A DNA stretch of 46,635 nucleotides from Alistipes sp. (GCA_017483225.1 JAFULF010000036.1:1-46635), one strand, 5' to 3'; numbered from the stretch's first letter, positions 10,701-18,723 are shown. Made by a program: numbers and translations. Notes: generated by a model from the letters alone, not told the origin.

Positions 10701-11765
10701 CATCTCGGCACGGGTCTTCATCCACTCCTGCTTCGAGTAGAGCATTCGCTTCGGGTCGTCGAGGTCACGCCCCGTATTCAGGCAGATGAGGCGGTCGTGC
10801 GCCTCCGCATCCTCCTCGTCGATGAAGTGAACGTCGTTGGTGCAGACGAGTTTTATGTTGTGCTTGGCCGCCAACTCCGCAATATGCTTATTGGCCTCCA
10901 CCTGCAACGGATAGACCTCGTGGTTGGCCCGCTCGACGGTCGCCTTATGCAGTTGCAACTCCAAGTAGTAGTCCTCTCCGAAGAGCTCCTTGTACCAAAG
11001 CACCGCCTCCTCGGCACCCTTCAAGTCACCCTCGTTGATACGCTTTGGCACTTCGCCACCCAGACACGCCGAGCAGCAGATAAGACCCTCGTGGTACTTT
11101 TGCAGTTCGGCACGGTCGGTACGTGGACGGTAGTAGTAGCCGTCAGTCCACGCCTTCGAAACTATCTTGATAAGGTTTTTATAGCCTTTGAGATTCTTTG
11201 CAAGCAGGATGAGGTGCCAACCGCTCTGGTCGCTCTTCTCCGACTTGGAGAGTATACCATTGCGGGCCACATAGACCTCGCAGCCCAAGATAGGCTTGAA
11301 GTCGGGCACAGCCTCCTCGGCGATAATCTTCTCACGCCCCTTCACGGCATCGAAGCCGAACTCCTGCTCCATCTGCTCCACCTCGGCGATACGTCCTTTC
11401 AGGGAGTCGTATGCCTCGGCATCCTCGATTGTCGCAGCCTCTTTCAGCGCATCCAGACGCTCACGGGTCTGCTTCTCCTCGGCCCGCAACGAGTCGAGGT
11501 ACCCCGACAGCGACTCCTGCTCCGTCGAGAGCTTCATCATCTTGTCGAGCAGCCCCTTCAACCCCTTTATGCGCTTATGTTTCTCGTCGTTCTTCTTGCA
11601 GACATAGTTCCAAAACTCCTTTATGCCGAACATATTGCCGTGGTCGGTGACGGCCAAGCCTCGCTGACCGTCTGCAATAGCCTTATCCACAAGCCTTTTG
11701 ATGCTTGCTTGGCCATCCAATATCGAGTATTGGCTATGAACGTGAAGATGGACAAAGTCGTACAT
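7758..11765 (-). CDS. dnaE: DNA polymerase III alpha subunit
   Basis: 1335-residue replicative polymerase catalytic subunit. The PHP domain starts with FVHLHVHSQYSILDG, the palm carries LPDIDIDFDDEGRD (catalytic aspartates), and finger, helix-hairpin-helix and OB-fold regions follow to the C-terminus. It is longer than E. coli DnaE (1160 residues). Much of the excess is a charged, coiled-coil-like insertion at about residues 60-155 inside the PHP domain, between NYVCKKND and FKPILGCEVYVAR. From memory, Bacteroidota DnaE proteins have an insert here, but this one seems long. A TATATTTG box lies just upstream. It heads a dnaE-trxA transcript. Confidence 0.97.
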   Translation of the reverse strand: MYDFVHLHVHSQYSILDGQASIKRLVDKAIADGQRGLAVTDHGNMFGIKEFWNYVCKKNDEKHKRIKGLKGLLDKMMKLSTEQESLSGYLDSLRAEEKQTRERLDALKEAATIEDAEAYDSLKGRIAEVEQMEQEFGFDAVKGREKIIAEEAVPDFKPILGCEVYVARNGILSKSEKSDQSGWHLILLAKNLKGYKNLIKIVSKAWTDGYYYRPRTDRAELQKYHEGLICCSACLGGEVPKRINEGDLKGAEEAVLWYKELFGEDYYLELQLHKATVERANHEVYPLQVEANKHIAELAAKHNIKLVCTNDVHFIDEEDAEAHDRLICLNTGRDLDDPKRMLYSKQEWMKTRAEMSELFAEYPEALENTVEVCEKVEHYSIDHNPIMPMFEIPAEFGTEQEYRARLTEKDLFDEFTQDENGNVVMDEASAQKKIDKLGGYDRLYRIKFEADYLAHLTMKGAVKRYGDPLSDEVAERLKFELHIMKTMGFPGYFLIVQDFIAAAREQLGVWVGPGRGSAAGSAVAYCLGITQIDPIKYDLLFERFLNPDRISLPDIDIDFDDEGRDRVLDWVTKKYGKEKVAHIITYGTMATKMVLKDVARVQKLPLQESDALCKLIPERIPDPKNKEKMLKVNLKNSIAAVPELQAAANSDDPILHDTIKYALRLEGNVRGTGTHACGTIICRDDITDWVPVSTADNKETGQKMLVTQYEGSVIEDTGLIKMDFLGLKNLTIMKDAVENIKRIKGVEVDIDHIPIDDKTTYKLYCEGRTVGTFQFESAGMQKYLRELQPSVFEDLIAMNALYRPGPMDYIPDFIARKHGRSPIVYDIPIMEKYLKDTYGITVYQEQVMLLSRLLGGFTRGEADTLRKAMGKKIRSKLDELRPKFLKGGVANGHDKSVLEKIWKDWEAFASYAFNKSHATCYSWVAYQTAYLKANFPSEYMAALLSSNLNNIGTLTTYMSECKHMGIKVMGPDVNESMQRFSSNKQGDIRFGLAAIKGVGEAAALSIIEEREKNGNYKDIYDFFERVNYSVVNRKCLENIAYAGGFDSLCDISRCKFFAPDERDASGLNFIEQMMRYGQRFIAEKLNAQQSLFGGGLHVDLQRPTVPVCAEWHRLVWLNKEKDVIGMYLSEHPLDEYKLILQKMCNTSISQMNDLAALDGKEIVIAGVVTAVQHLTTSDGKQQFGVMTVEDYSGEEKFRLYGKDYERFRPMMFEGYYLLIRGRVVISTFYKKEDVNRENPTTRIRFNISTMTQLNEVAESIKALTLTIPTEMITKEFIASLTSVAKHSRGTAALNLQLNDLEEGVGLKLHAKKRKVKLTEEFKEFIEQYNLEYDIA

Positions 11766-11789
11766 AATATAATCGAGTGTTATCGCTTA

Positions 11790-11797
11790 CAAATATA
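11790..11797 (-). promoter_or_regulatory. -7 box of the dnaE promoter
   Basis: On the minus strand this reads TATATTTG, the Bacteroidota -7 element, 24 bases before the dnaE start codon. No convincing -33 TTG was found at the ideal distance. Confidence 0.5.
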
Positions 11798-11885
11798 TGA
11801 AGATTTTTCGATTATTCGTGGCGTGATAGTTGCAATTTTCAAACAAAATCTCTAATTTTACCTTACAAACCTAAAACTCAGAATT

Positions 11886-12092
11886 ATGCAGGTAGAAGAA
11901 TGGGTTGTTGTAGCCGAGTACAACACGTCGCTGGAAGCCGAAATGGCGAAGAGTATCCTCGTCTGCGCCGGCATTGATGCCGAGATTCGTAACGAGTATA
12001 TGTCCACCCTCTATCCGAGTGTGGTACCCTCCGAACTTGTGGTTCCGAAGAAGGATGCCGAGCAAGCCGAGGCTCTATTGAGAAACAGATAG
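11886..12092 (+). CDS. DUF2007 domain protein
   Basis: 68-residue protein that is essentially a single DUF2007 (putative signal-transducing) domain: WVVVAEYNTSLEAEMAKSIL, then GIDAEIRN and a C-terminal LVVPKKDAEQAEALL. Such domains have a ferredoxin-like fold related to PII/GlnB-type proteins; no activity is established. It is divergent from dnaE and its stop codon abuts the end of the convergent aroE (positions 12092/12093) with no room for a terminator. Function unknown. Confidence 0.85.
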   Translation: MQVEEWVVVAEYNTSLEAEMAKSILVCAGIDAEIRNEYMSTLYPSVVPSELVVPKKDAEQAEALLRNR

Positions 12093-12818
12093 TTACATCC
12101 TGTTCCAGATGCGCCATGAGGCCTCTGCCTGACAGCGAAACATCTCGCTGCCTCCTACCGTCTTTGCCCCTTGCGCTGCGCCCCGCAACAGAAACTCCGT
12201 GGGGTCGGGATTATATATAAGGTCAAAGAGTATGTGCTCCTCGCCGAGTGCCTCGTATGGCAACTGCGGTGCCTCGTCCGTATGTGGATACATACCCGTA
12301 GGCGTGGCATTGACGATGATGTGGTACTCCTGCAAGGTCGCCGGAGTAATCTGCTCGTAGGTCACGTCGCCACGCTCCGCCGAGCGGGAGACCGTACAGC
12401 ACTCCACACCGCACTCTCGCAGCACGTAGAGGACTGCCGCCGCTGCGCCACCGCTACCCAGCACCAGAGCCCGCCTGCCTCTCAAATCGCCAAAGCGGGA
12501 CAGCGTGGCACGGATACCCTCAACATCGGTATTATAGCCGTGCATAGCACCCTCCGAGTCGAACTTCACGCAGTTCACGGCACCGACACCCCTCGCCTCC
12601 TCGCTGATTGACGCAAGGTATGGGATGATAGCCTTCTTGTAAGGTATGGTGACATTCATCCCCGACAGCCGACCCCGCAACGACTCCACCTCGGCAATAT
12701 CCGCCAACTCGCACAGCGAGTAGTCGGCATCTATCGCCTCGGCCGCAAACTTGGCAGAGAAGTAGGCGGCGGATGCGGAGTGTCCGAGCGGACGACCTAT
12801 GAGTGCGTAGTGCTTCAT
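12093..12818 (-). CDS. aroE: Shikimate dehydrogenase
   Basis: 241-residue NADP-dependent enzyme reducing 3-dehydroshikimate to shikimate in the chorismate pathway, in the cytoplasm. The N-terminal substrate-binding motif is GRPLGHSASAAYF; the catalytic Lys/Asp region is GMNVTIPYKKAIIPYL and GYNTDVEGI; the Rossmann motif is VLGSGGAAAAV. It is shorter than E. coli AroE (272 residues) but, as far as I recall, normal for Bacteroidota. It lies 3 bases after the YqaA-like gene and is far from the other aromatic genes at 35.8-39.8 kb. Confidence 0.93.
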   Translation of the reverse strand: MKHYALIGRPLGHSASAAYFSAKFAAEAIDADYSLCELADIAEVESLRGRLSGMNVTIPYKKAIIPYLASISEEARGVGAVNCVKFDSEGAMHGYNTDVEGIRATLSRFGDLRGRRALVLGSGGAAAAVLYVLRECGVECCTVSRSAERGDVTYEQITPATLQEYHIIVNATPTGMYPHTDEAPQLPYEALGEEHILFDLIYNPDPTEFLLRGAAQGAKTVGGSEMFRCQAEASWRIWNRM

Positions 12819-12821
12819 CCC

Positions 12822-13430
12822 TTACAGCAACTTACCGACCAGCCAGAAGGAACCGATAAGCAGCACCGTAAAGGCGATGGCCAGAATATTGAAATACTTG
12901 TCTATGAAGCTCTTTATCGGTGCGCCGAACTTCCAAATCAGACCTGCAAAGAGGAAGAAGCGCAGGCCTCGCGAGATAATGGAGGCGACGATAAACATCG
13001 GTATATTGATATGGAACAGACCGCCGGCAATGGTAAACAGTTTATATGGCAGCGGCGTGAATCCCGCCGTAAATACCACCCAGAAGTCGTACTGGTCATA
13101 GAGAGCCTTAACATCGTTGAACTTCTCCAACGAGAATACGTGGTTGAAGAAGAAGTTTGCCAAGGCGGTGAACTCTCCCGATGGGGTCTGCCACGCAAAG
13201 AAACCCAGCGCATAGCCCGCCAAAGCACCGAGCACCGAACCCACAAGGCATACGGCGGCATATCGGAACGACTTGGCGGTGGTGCCTATACAGAGTGCGA
13301 TGAGCAGCACATCGGGCGGCACGGGGAAGAACGACGACTCGGCAAATGCCAACACAAACAGGGCGAGTGTTCCCCAGCGTGATTCGCTCCACGAGAGCAC
13401 CCAATCATACAACCTCTTAACGATATTCAT
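12822..13430 (-). CDS. YqaA/DedA-family (VTT domain) membrane protein
   Basis: 202-residue integral membrane protein of the SNARE-associated/VTT (DedA-like) superfamily, YqaA branch. Hydrophobic helices and re-entrant segments are clear, including FAESSFFPVPPDVLLIALC near the N-terminus and the conserved G-x-x-R-like segment AGFTPLPYKLFTIAGGL in the centre, then SIISRGLRFFLFAGLIWKFG. DedA relatives are proposed lipid scramblases or transporters of undecaprenyl phosphate or phosphatidylethanolamine; which applies here is unknown. It leads the pair with aroE. Confidence 0.88.
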   Translation of the reverse strand: MNIVKRLYDWVLSWSESRWGTLALFVLAFAESSFFPVPPDVLLIALCIGTTAKSFRYAAVCLVGSVLGALAGYALGFFAWQTPSGEFTALANFFFNHVFSLEKFNDVKALYDQYDFWVVFTAGFTPLPYKLFTIAGGLFHINIPMFIVASIISRGLRFFLFAGLIWKFGAPIKSFIDKYFNILAIAFTVLLIGSFWLVGKLL

Positions 13431-13468
13431 TACCTCTTATTTTTATTCCGTAATTCTGTTACTTCGGG

Positions 13469-13476
13469 CAAAGATA
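13469..13476 (-). promoter_or_regulatory. -7 box for the yqaA-aroE transcript
   Basis: On the minus strand this reads TATCTTTG, 38 bases before the YqaA-like start codon. It is divergent from the phage-cluster promoter about 110 bases away; the 13431-13774 gap holds the two promoters, a hairpin and short repeats. Confidence 0.55.
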
Positions 13477-13585
13477 CAAATATTTTTAGAAAAAATCGGA
13501 TTTTCTTTCTCGACACAACCCTCTATAATCAAAGCATTTGCAGAGAGTGCGGCGGTGGGGTGGCAAAAATTTTCGGCTGTACCTC

Positions 13586-13617
13586 TTGACAAACGGCTTT
13601 TCGGAGTTATATATTTG
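13586..13617 (+). promoter_or_regulatory. Promoter of the phage-structural operon
   Basis: TTG at 13586-13588 and TATATTTG at 13610-13617 are 21 bases apart, a very good match to the primary Bacteroidota promoter. It is the only convincing promoter seen for the eleven genes up to 22795 and would give a 5' leader of about 150 bases. Confidence 0.7.
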
Positions 13618-13643
13618 CACCGTCAATTGGGTGTTCGCCCGGC

Positions 13644-13679
13644 AGTTTTCGACACAAAATCTTTCATTGTCGAAAAACT
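13644..13679 (+). repeat. Inverted repeat (hairpin) in the operon leader
   Basis: AGTTTTCGACA (13644-13654) and TGTCGAAAAACT (13668-13679) pair with one bulged A around a 13-base loop. It lies downstream of the promoter, so it could be an RNA hairpin or an operator; no T-run follows, so it is not an obvious terminator. Confidence 0.5.
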
Positions 13680-13764
13680 TATCAACAAAACAAATCACAG
13701 ACAATGTAGGCGATAGCGGGAGTTATTCTCGACTATCAACACATTCTCAACAAACTTATCAACT
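13679..13764 (+). repeat. Three short TTATCAACA-like repeats before the first phage gene
   Basis: TTATCAACA (13679-13687), CTATCAACA (13733-13741) and TTATCAACT (13756-13764) lie on the same strand within 86 bases, just before the start codon at 13775. Each is one to three mismatches from a DnaA box (TTATCCACA). They may be regulator sites or chance AT-rich leader sequence. Confidence 0.4.
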
Positions 13765-13774
13765 TTTCTGCACT

Positions 13775-14179
13775 ATGAACCGCCAATCACTTTCAACGGC
13801 GGTGCAGGGGCTCGCCTCATCCAAAGGCTACGACTTCCACACCGCATCTGCGGAGTACCTCCCTGCACTCGCATCAACCAAGCCGACAATCGTTATGCTG
13901 CACCCGAAATTCCTAAGCATCGAGGGGCACAAGCACGGCAAAATCTCGCACTCGCTAACGCTCCACGCCCTGCAAGGCGGCGCAAAACTCTCCCACGCAG
14001 AGCGAGTTACGTTGCTCGACACGCTCGAAAACGATGTGCTCGACATCCTCACCTCACTCTCCAACGAGAGCTACGTCGTCGCCGTCGAGGATATCTGCTT
14101 CACCCCCTCGACACTGAAACTAAGCGTATCGGGGGATGTGGCAATAACGGCAACCTGCATCGTAACCTGCTTCTTCTAA
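13775..14179 (+). CDS. Small phage-type protein, possibly tail/neck completion
   Basis: 134-residue protein that I do not firmly recognise. The ATG at 13775 is chosen because upstream codons in this frame overlap the promoter region. It has an N-terminal alpha/beta part with a charged IEGHKHGKISH turn, a helix (LSHAERVTLLDTLENDVLDIL) and a C-terminal set of beta strands ending in two Phe residues. That layout resembles small tail-terminator or neck proteins of tailed phages, but this is inference from layout and neighbours. It is the first gene of the operon, 16 bases before the next. Confidence 0.6.
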   Translation: MNRQSLSTAVQGLASSKGYDFHTASAEYLPALASTKPTIVMLHPKFLSIEGHKHGKISHSLTLHALQGGAKLSHAERVTLLDTLENDVLDILTSLSNESYVVAVEDICFTPSTLKLSVSGDVAITATCIVTCFF

Positions 14180-14195
14180 CCCAAAACTCCCCGAT

Positions 14196-15176
14196 ATGTA
14201 TTTTGAAACAACCCCCTCTGATTTTACCCCGATAAGCAGTGGTCTGCCATTCGACTTCTGCTGCGAGCAGACGTGCGACATCGAGGCCGTAATCATCAAC
14301 GACCTATCTCGGGCCGAGGTGGCTCGTCTGCAAGTCAAGAACGTATATTCCGGCACCATCGACATCGCCCCATACATCCCCAAGCCGAATGCTCTCACCC
14401 CCGTAAATGTCGGCAAGAGTCGCTTCCAGAATATCGCCACGGGGCTATACCACGTCGAACTATACCGTCAGGGCGAGACAACCCCGCAGTGCTCATCCTC
14501 CTCGGTGCGGGTATCCTCTAACGGCTACCTCTCCGACGAGATGCCCTTCCTGACAACAACCCTTGCAAAGGAGCGCACCATCTCGACGGGCGAGTACGAC
14601 AACATCGCCGTATATAGTTACGTGGGTGCGGAGATTTCCGCCCGCATAACCACCGATGCGGGCGACGACGTGACGCTGACCAACACGGCGATAACCGGTG
14701 TCTCGCACCTGATTTTTGCCACGCAGTACCTCTCGGCAGAGGCTACCACCGCCACAATCGAAATCTGCTGCGACGACGAGTATGTGGAGCAGTTCTCATA
14801 CACGCTTCTGCCCAAGCGCACGACGGGTATGCGCATAGCGTGGCGCACCACCACGGGCAGCATCGAGCACTACACCTTCCCCGTGGCGACACACCTCTCC
14901 GTCGCCGCCTCACGCAACCTGACGCTGACAAAGAACAACGTCGAGAAGGTGCTGGACGGCAGCCTCGTCAAGCAGCAGCACCTCATCTCGGACTTCGAGC
15001 CCCGCAGCACGCTGAGTGCTCTCTCCGAGATTCTGGCAGCATCCGAGGTGTGGTGCATATCGCCCGGGCAGTACCGCACAAGGGTTGTCGATGTTGCCCT
15101 GAAATGCAGCCTCTTCAACGAACCCGGGCACATTGAGATAGATGTCGTGACCGACAGAAAGGAGGCCTGCGTATGA
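14196..15176 (+). CDS. Beta-rich phage tail-associated protein (hypothetical)
   Basis: 326-residue protein, predicted almost entirely beta by its alternating hydrophobic pattern and many Thr/Ser/Val residues, without signal peptide or membrane segments. It has an N-terminal FDFCCEQTCDIEAVIIND segment and repeated short strands suited to a baseplate, fibre or hub component. I do not recognise a named domain. Its stop overlaps the next start as ATGA (15173-15176), so the two are translationally coupled, which supports joint assembly with the larger tail protein that follows. Confidence 0.6.
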   Translation: MYFETTPSDFTPISSGLPFDFCCEQTCDIEAVIINDLSRAEVARLQVKNVYSGTIDIAPYIPKPNALTPVNVGKSRFQNIATGLYHVELYRQGETTPQCSSSSVRVSSNGYLSDEMPFLTTTLAKERTISTGEYDNIAVYSYVGAEISARITTDAGDDVTLTNTAITGVSHLIFATQYLSAEATTATIEICCDDEYVEQFSYTLLPKRTTGMRIAWRTTTGSIEHYTFPVATHLSVAASRNLTLTKNNVEKVLDGSLVKQQHLISDFEPRSTLSALSEILAASEVWCISPGQYRTRVVDVALKCSLFNEPGHIEIDVVTDRKEACV

Positions 15177-17551
15177 TTCGCCTCTTCATAGACAACATCG
15201 AGTGCGATGTTCCGCAGCAGATAGACATTCCGCTCGACATCTCCTCGTCGAACCTCCGCAACGTGCAGAGCGCACGCTCGGGCCGAACCATCGAGTTGGA
15301 GTTGAAGGGCACGCCGTCAAACATCTCCATCTTCGGCCGGTCGGGCCACCTCTACGCCACGAAGCGATTCAACGCCGAGCAACACACCGCCCGCATCGTC
15401 GTCGATGGCTCCACGCTCCTCGAAGGTACGGCAAATCTGCTCCAATGCCAATCCGAGCGGGGCGGCGACCTCCGCTACCGCATCCGCATCACCGGCGGCG
15501 GTGCCGAGTGGGCAAAGCAGGCGGCACACGACAAGGTGCGTGACTGCGGCATAGAGTTCTCGATGAGGCTCACGCACGACGAGATTGCCAAGAGCTGGGA
15601 GGGGGAGCAGGCGGTGCGCTTCCTGCCCGTCAGTCGCAACAGATACAGCGCAACCTACACCTCCGCCACCATCCCCAACGAGCACATTATGACCATAGAT
15701 GACTACCACCCCTTCATCTCGGTCAAGGCGGTCGTGGAGCGAATATTCACCAAGGAGGGCTACACGGTGGAGAGTGAGTTCTTCGACTCGGAGCTCTTCC
15801 GCTCGCTCTATTTCAGTGGCGAGTACTCCTCCGCCGACACCTACGCACAGCGAGCAAAAGCCTCCTTTCGAGCACGTCGTCAGGCTCCCGTTACAGCCTC
15901 GGCCGACTCCCTCGGCAGGGTCTTCGCCTCGCCGGGCGTGCTGAACTACTCGGTGGGCAACGTCGTCGATACCGCCAACCCGCTTGCTGTGGATTGTAAC
16001 GGCAAAACGATGTCGGACACCTTCGTCAATAACGATGTCTTCTTCACGGACGAGTATGGCTACATCTGCTTCTCGCCGCCATCGGCGATGAACGTGGGAT
16101 TTATCCTCCACTTGGAGTACGAAACGCCGTTCAGAATCCTCTCCCGAGAGCGACTCAAAGGCTTCGACAAGGTGGAGTTCCTCTCCGGCGTATCGCTCGA
16201 CTTTGCGCTGACGAACACCTACATCGACTTCCGAGAGAGGATTGCGGCAGCGGGCAGCTACAAGCTCTTCATCTTCGACTTTGCGGCGGGCGAACAGTAC
16301 CGATTGACCATCAAAGACCAGAGTGGCAACGTATGCTCCACGCTAGTTGCCACGGCGCAAAGCACGATAGTAAATATGCCCGACACTGAGGGTCTTACCG
16401 CCTCCTGCGAGAGGTTGGAGGGAGGCTCATACGTGCCATACGAGGGAGATTGGACTCTATACGAGTCGTTCATCCCCGAGAGTGGCACAAAGCAGGTGAG
16501 TGTCGATTTGCGCATCCCACCACAGCAGATGTACGCCGGAGAGATGTTCTACTTCGACAAGATATTCTTCGGCGGTGCCGACCCGGGTATGGAGATTACG
16601 CTGGGAACGGGGTGCTCCTTGCAGCCATACTTCTCCACCACCCCCGGCTACGGCTCCACGGTGACCTTCAAGGATATAACCCACAACAACATTTGGCTGA
16701 TAGACCTGCTGGATGCCGTGCGACAGATGTTCAATCTGGCGATATACACCGACACCCGCCAAAAGAGGGTCTATATCGAGCCGATGGAGGAGCTCTTGGG
16801 CAAGTGGGCGACGAAGGATTGGAACAACCGTATAGATGCCTCACAGCCCGTCGTAATCTCGGATGCCGGCATAGATGCTCCGCAATGGAGGGTGTTGAAG
16901 TATCGTGATGGCGACAAGGCCTCCGAGCAGTTCAATGCAGAGCACGATACGACGCTGGGCCGTTGGTGTATCGAGAATCCCCTCTACGGAGCCGTGGCAT
17001 CCACCCGCAACGACGTAAATCCTCTCTTCACCACGGGCGTAAATCGCACGGGGCTCTACTCCATAGCCCCCTCCGCCTCGATTATGCAGGTGGGCGACAG
17101 CAACGACAGCGGGTCGATGGAGACCCCATTCACCACCCACATCATAAGGTATATGGGTATGCAGCCCCTGCCCGAAGGGGAGATGTGGGGCTATCCGACA
17201 AGCAGCAACCTCTACCCTCTTGCCGGCTTCCACCACGTTGGCGATGGGGAGAACGACACCTTTTCGCTCTGCTTCGAGGAGCGTGACGGCTGCGAGGGGC
17301 TGCACCGCTACTACGATGCCGCAATGGGTCGTGAGGCGGAGGGACACTACCTGACCCTTACACTGCGCCTCTCGCCACTGGATGTGGAGCGGCTGCTCTA
17401 TCCGCAGAGGGGTGAGGCCTCGCTGATGAGCCTCTTCCGCCTGACACACGAGGGCGAGCAGTCGCTCTTCCTGCTGGATAGGCTGCAAGAGTACTCGCCC
17501 TCAACACAGGAGGCACGGTGCCGCTTCCTGCGACTGACCAAAGACTATTAG
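15173..17551 (+). CDS. Large phage tail/baseplate hub-like protein
   Basis: 792-residue protein, the largest of the cluster. The N-terminus (about residues 8-110: a segment with LDISSSNLRNVQSARSGRTI, then KGTPSNISIFG and a VVDGSTLLEGTANL strand) matches a pattern I know from Bacteroidota phages, including crAss-like ones, where a tail protein begins with an embedded short-peptide scaffold domain; I cannot name the family with certainty. The middle is rich in beta strands and small loops. Near residue 510 is a helical segment (NIWLIDLLDAVRQMFNLAIY). It is coupled by ATGA to the preceding gene. Role inferred: baseplate hub or tail tip. Confidence 0.6.
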   Translation: MIRLFIDNIECDVPQQIDIPLDISSSNLRNVQSARSGRTIELELKGTPSNISIFGRSGHLYATKRFNAEQHTARIVVDGSTLLEGTANLLQCQSERGGDLRYRIRITGGGAEWAKQAAHDKVRDCGIEFSMRLTHDEIAKSWEGEQAVRFLPVSRNRYSATYTSATIPNEHIMTIDDYHPFISVKAVVERIFTKEGYTVESEFFDSELFRSLYFSGEYSSADTYAQRAKASFRARRQAPVTASADSLGRVFASPGVLNYSVGNVVDTANPLAVDCNGKTMSDTFVNNDVFFTDEYGYICFSPPSAMNVGFILHLEYETPFRILSRERLKGFDKVEFLSGVSLDFALTNTYIDFRERIAAAGSYKLFIFDFAAGEQYRLTIKDQSGNVCSTLVATAQSTIVNMPDTEGLTASCERLEGGSYVPYEGDWTLYESFIPESGTKQVSVDLRIPPQQMYAGEMFYFDKIFFGGADPGMEITLGTGCSLQPYFSTTPGYGSTVTFKDITHNNIWLIDLLDAVRQMFNLAIYTDTRQKRVYIEPMEELLGKWATKDWNNRIDASQPVVISDAGIDAPQWRVLKYRDGDKASEQFNAEHDTTLGRWCIENPLYGAVASTRNDVNPLFTTGVNRTGLYSIAPSASIMQVGDSNDSGSMETPFTTHIIRYMGMQPLPEGEMWGYPTSSNLYPLAGFHHVGDGENDTFSLCFEERDGCEGLHRYYDAAMGREAEGHYLTLTLRLSPLDVERLLYPQRGEASLMSLFRLTHEGEQSLFLLDRLQEYSPSTQEARCRFLRLTKDY

Positions 17552-17587
17552 ACGTAATTCACAATCAACCGGACACAAACCTCAACT

Positions 17588-17842
17588 ATGAACAGACACG
17601 AGCAGAGAACACTCACAACACTGAAAATCAAGATGCAGAGCCTCAATGCCTCGCAAATCATCGACCACCTATGGAGCGAAGGGATACTCTCCCGAAAGGA
17701 GATTGAACGGATAGGAATCCGCAATGAGTTTAAGCGTCGCACGACCAACGGGGAGAGTCGATGTCGGGCTATGGAGTCTCTGGCGACAGAGTTCGGATGC
17801 TCATACGAGAAGGTGCGTGCCACAATCTACAAAAAAGAGTAA
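17588..17842 (+). CDS. Small HTH-type phage protein
   Basis: 84-residue basic protein. The C-terminal part (about residues 55-84: a charged lead, then AMESLATEFGCSYEKVRATI) reads as a helix-turn-helix, with resemblance to Mor-type activators and to homeodomain-like small terminase subunits. An N-terminal helix includes LNASQIIDHLWSEGILSRKE. A DNA-binding role is inferred. It lies between the hub gene (36 bases) and the protease gene (5 bases). If the cluster packages DNA, this is the only candidate small-terminase-like gene; if it is domesticated, it may be an autoregulator. Confidence 0.6.
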   Translation: MNRHEQRTLTTLKIKMQSLNASQIIDHLWSEGILSRKEIERIGIRNEFKRRTTNGESRCRAMESLATEFGCSYEKVRATIYKKE

Positions 17843-17847
17843 AAAGA

Positions 17848-18723
17848 ATGAAAGAGAAGATTAAAATCTCGGCAAATGCCACTACCTGCATCATCGACAT
17901 CGAGGGCACGATAGGGGTGCCCGAGGAGTGCCAATTCGAGAGCGCCGGCGAGCGTGTCGCCACCTACGAGAGGTTTCGTGAGCAGGTGGCCCGAATCTCC
18001 GAGATTGAGCAGCCATCGGTCATCGTCAACATCCGCTCGGCGGGCGGAGATGTAAACGATGCACTGCTCATCTACGAGGCACTGACGACACTCGATGCCC
18101 ACATCGTCACCCGCTGCTACGGCTACACCGCCTCCGCCGCAACAATCATCGCACAGGCGGCAAGCGAGGGTTATCGTGAGATATCGCAGTCGGCACTCTA
18201 CCTCATCCACCGTTCAAGTTGTGCCGTGGAGGGCAACTGCGAGAGCCTCTCGGCGCAGGTGGAGCTTCTGCGCAAGACCGACGAGCGGCTGGCGGCCCTC
18301 TATGCCGAGCGCTCCGGAGGCGATGTTGCCACCTTCGAGGAGCTGATGAGCCAAAACAACGGCAATGGCCGCTGGCTCTCGCCCGAGGAGGCTGTGGAGG
18401 CAGGACTCGTCGATACCATCATCGGCACAGAGCAGAAGACGGAGCAGAAGCGTACCCTCGCAGGCCGCATCTCGGAGTGGCTGGGCATAGGCAGGAAGGA
18501 GCAGGAGCCGACCCCTCGCCCGCTGCCTGCCGACCACAACATCCTGCACGACCCGCTCATCGAGCAGCAGCAACGTCGCTCCGCCATAGCTCTCGACCAA
18601 GGGCAGAGGGGCGCAAAAACCACCTCCACAAAGAGCGTGGAGGACCCCGGCATTGAGGATAGCCAGCTATCGCAAAATGCCACAGCGTACAGCCGTGATG
18701 CTATGAGTTTTCACAGACTCTAA
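17848..18723 (+). CDS. ClpP-like prohead (head maturation) protease
   Basis: 291-residue protein. The start at 17848 was chosen because the longer frame overlaps the preceding HTH gene and adds a sequence unlike the family. The ClpP/S49 fold occupies about residues 10-190: SAGGD (64-68) forms the oxyanion turn, Ser96 in GYTASAAT is the nucleophile and His121 in LYLIHRS the base. From about residue 190 there is a 100-residue hydrophilic tail rich in Glu, Gln, Lys and Arg, which could serve as scaffold. In phages such proteases trim the scaffold during capsid assembly. It sits directly before the capsid gene, the classical order. Confidence 0.85.
   Translation: MKEKIKISANATTCIIDIEGTIGVPEECQFESAGERVATYERFREQVARISEIEQPSVIVNIRSAGGDVNDALLIYEALTTLDAHIVTRCYGYTASAATIIAQAASEGYREISQSALYLIHRSSCAVEGNCESLSAQVELLRKTDERLAALYAERSGGDVATFEELMSQNNGNGRWLSPEEAVEAGLVDTIIGTEQKTEQKRTLAGRISEWLGIGRKEQEPTPRPLPADHNILHDPLIEQQQRRSAIALDQGQRGAKTTSTKSVEDPGIEDSQLSQNATAYSRDAMSFHRL

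Noticed and set aside
9312-11855. 847-codon open frame on the plus strand opposite dnaE
   Set aside because: It is the antisense shadow of dnaE in a GC-rich genome. No start context, composition or domain supports it, while dnaE is certain.
13679-13764. Cluster of DnaA-like boxes as a replication origin
   Set aside because: The boxes are off-consensus, no dnaA, dnaN or AT-rich unwinding region adjoins, and no replication gene is in the phage block. Kept only as a repeat note.
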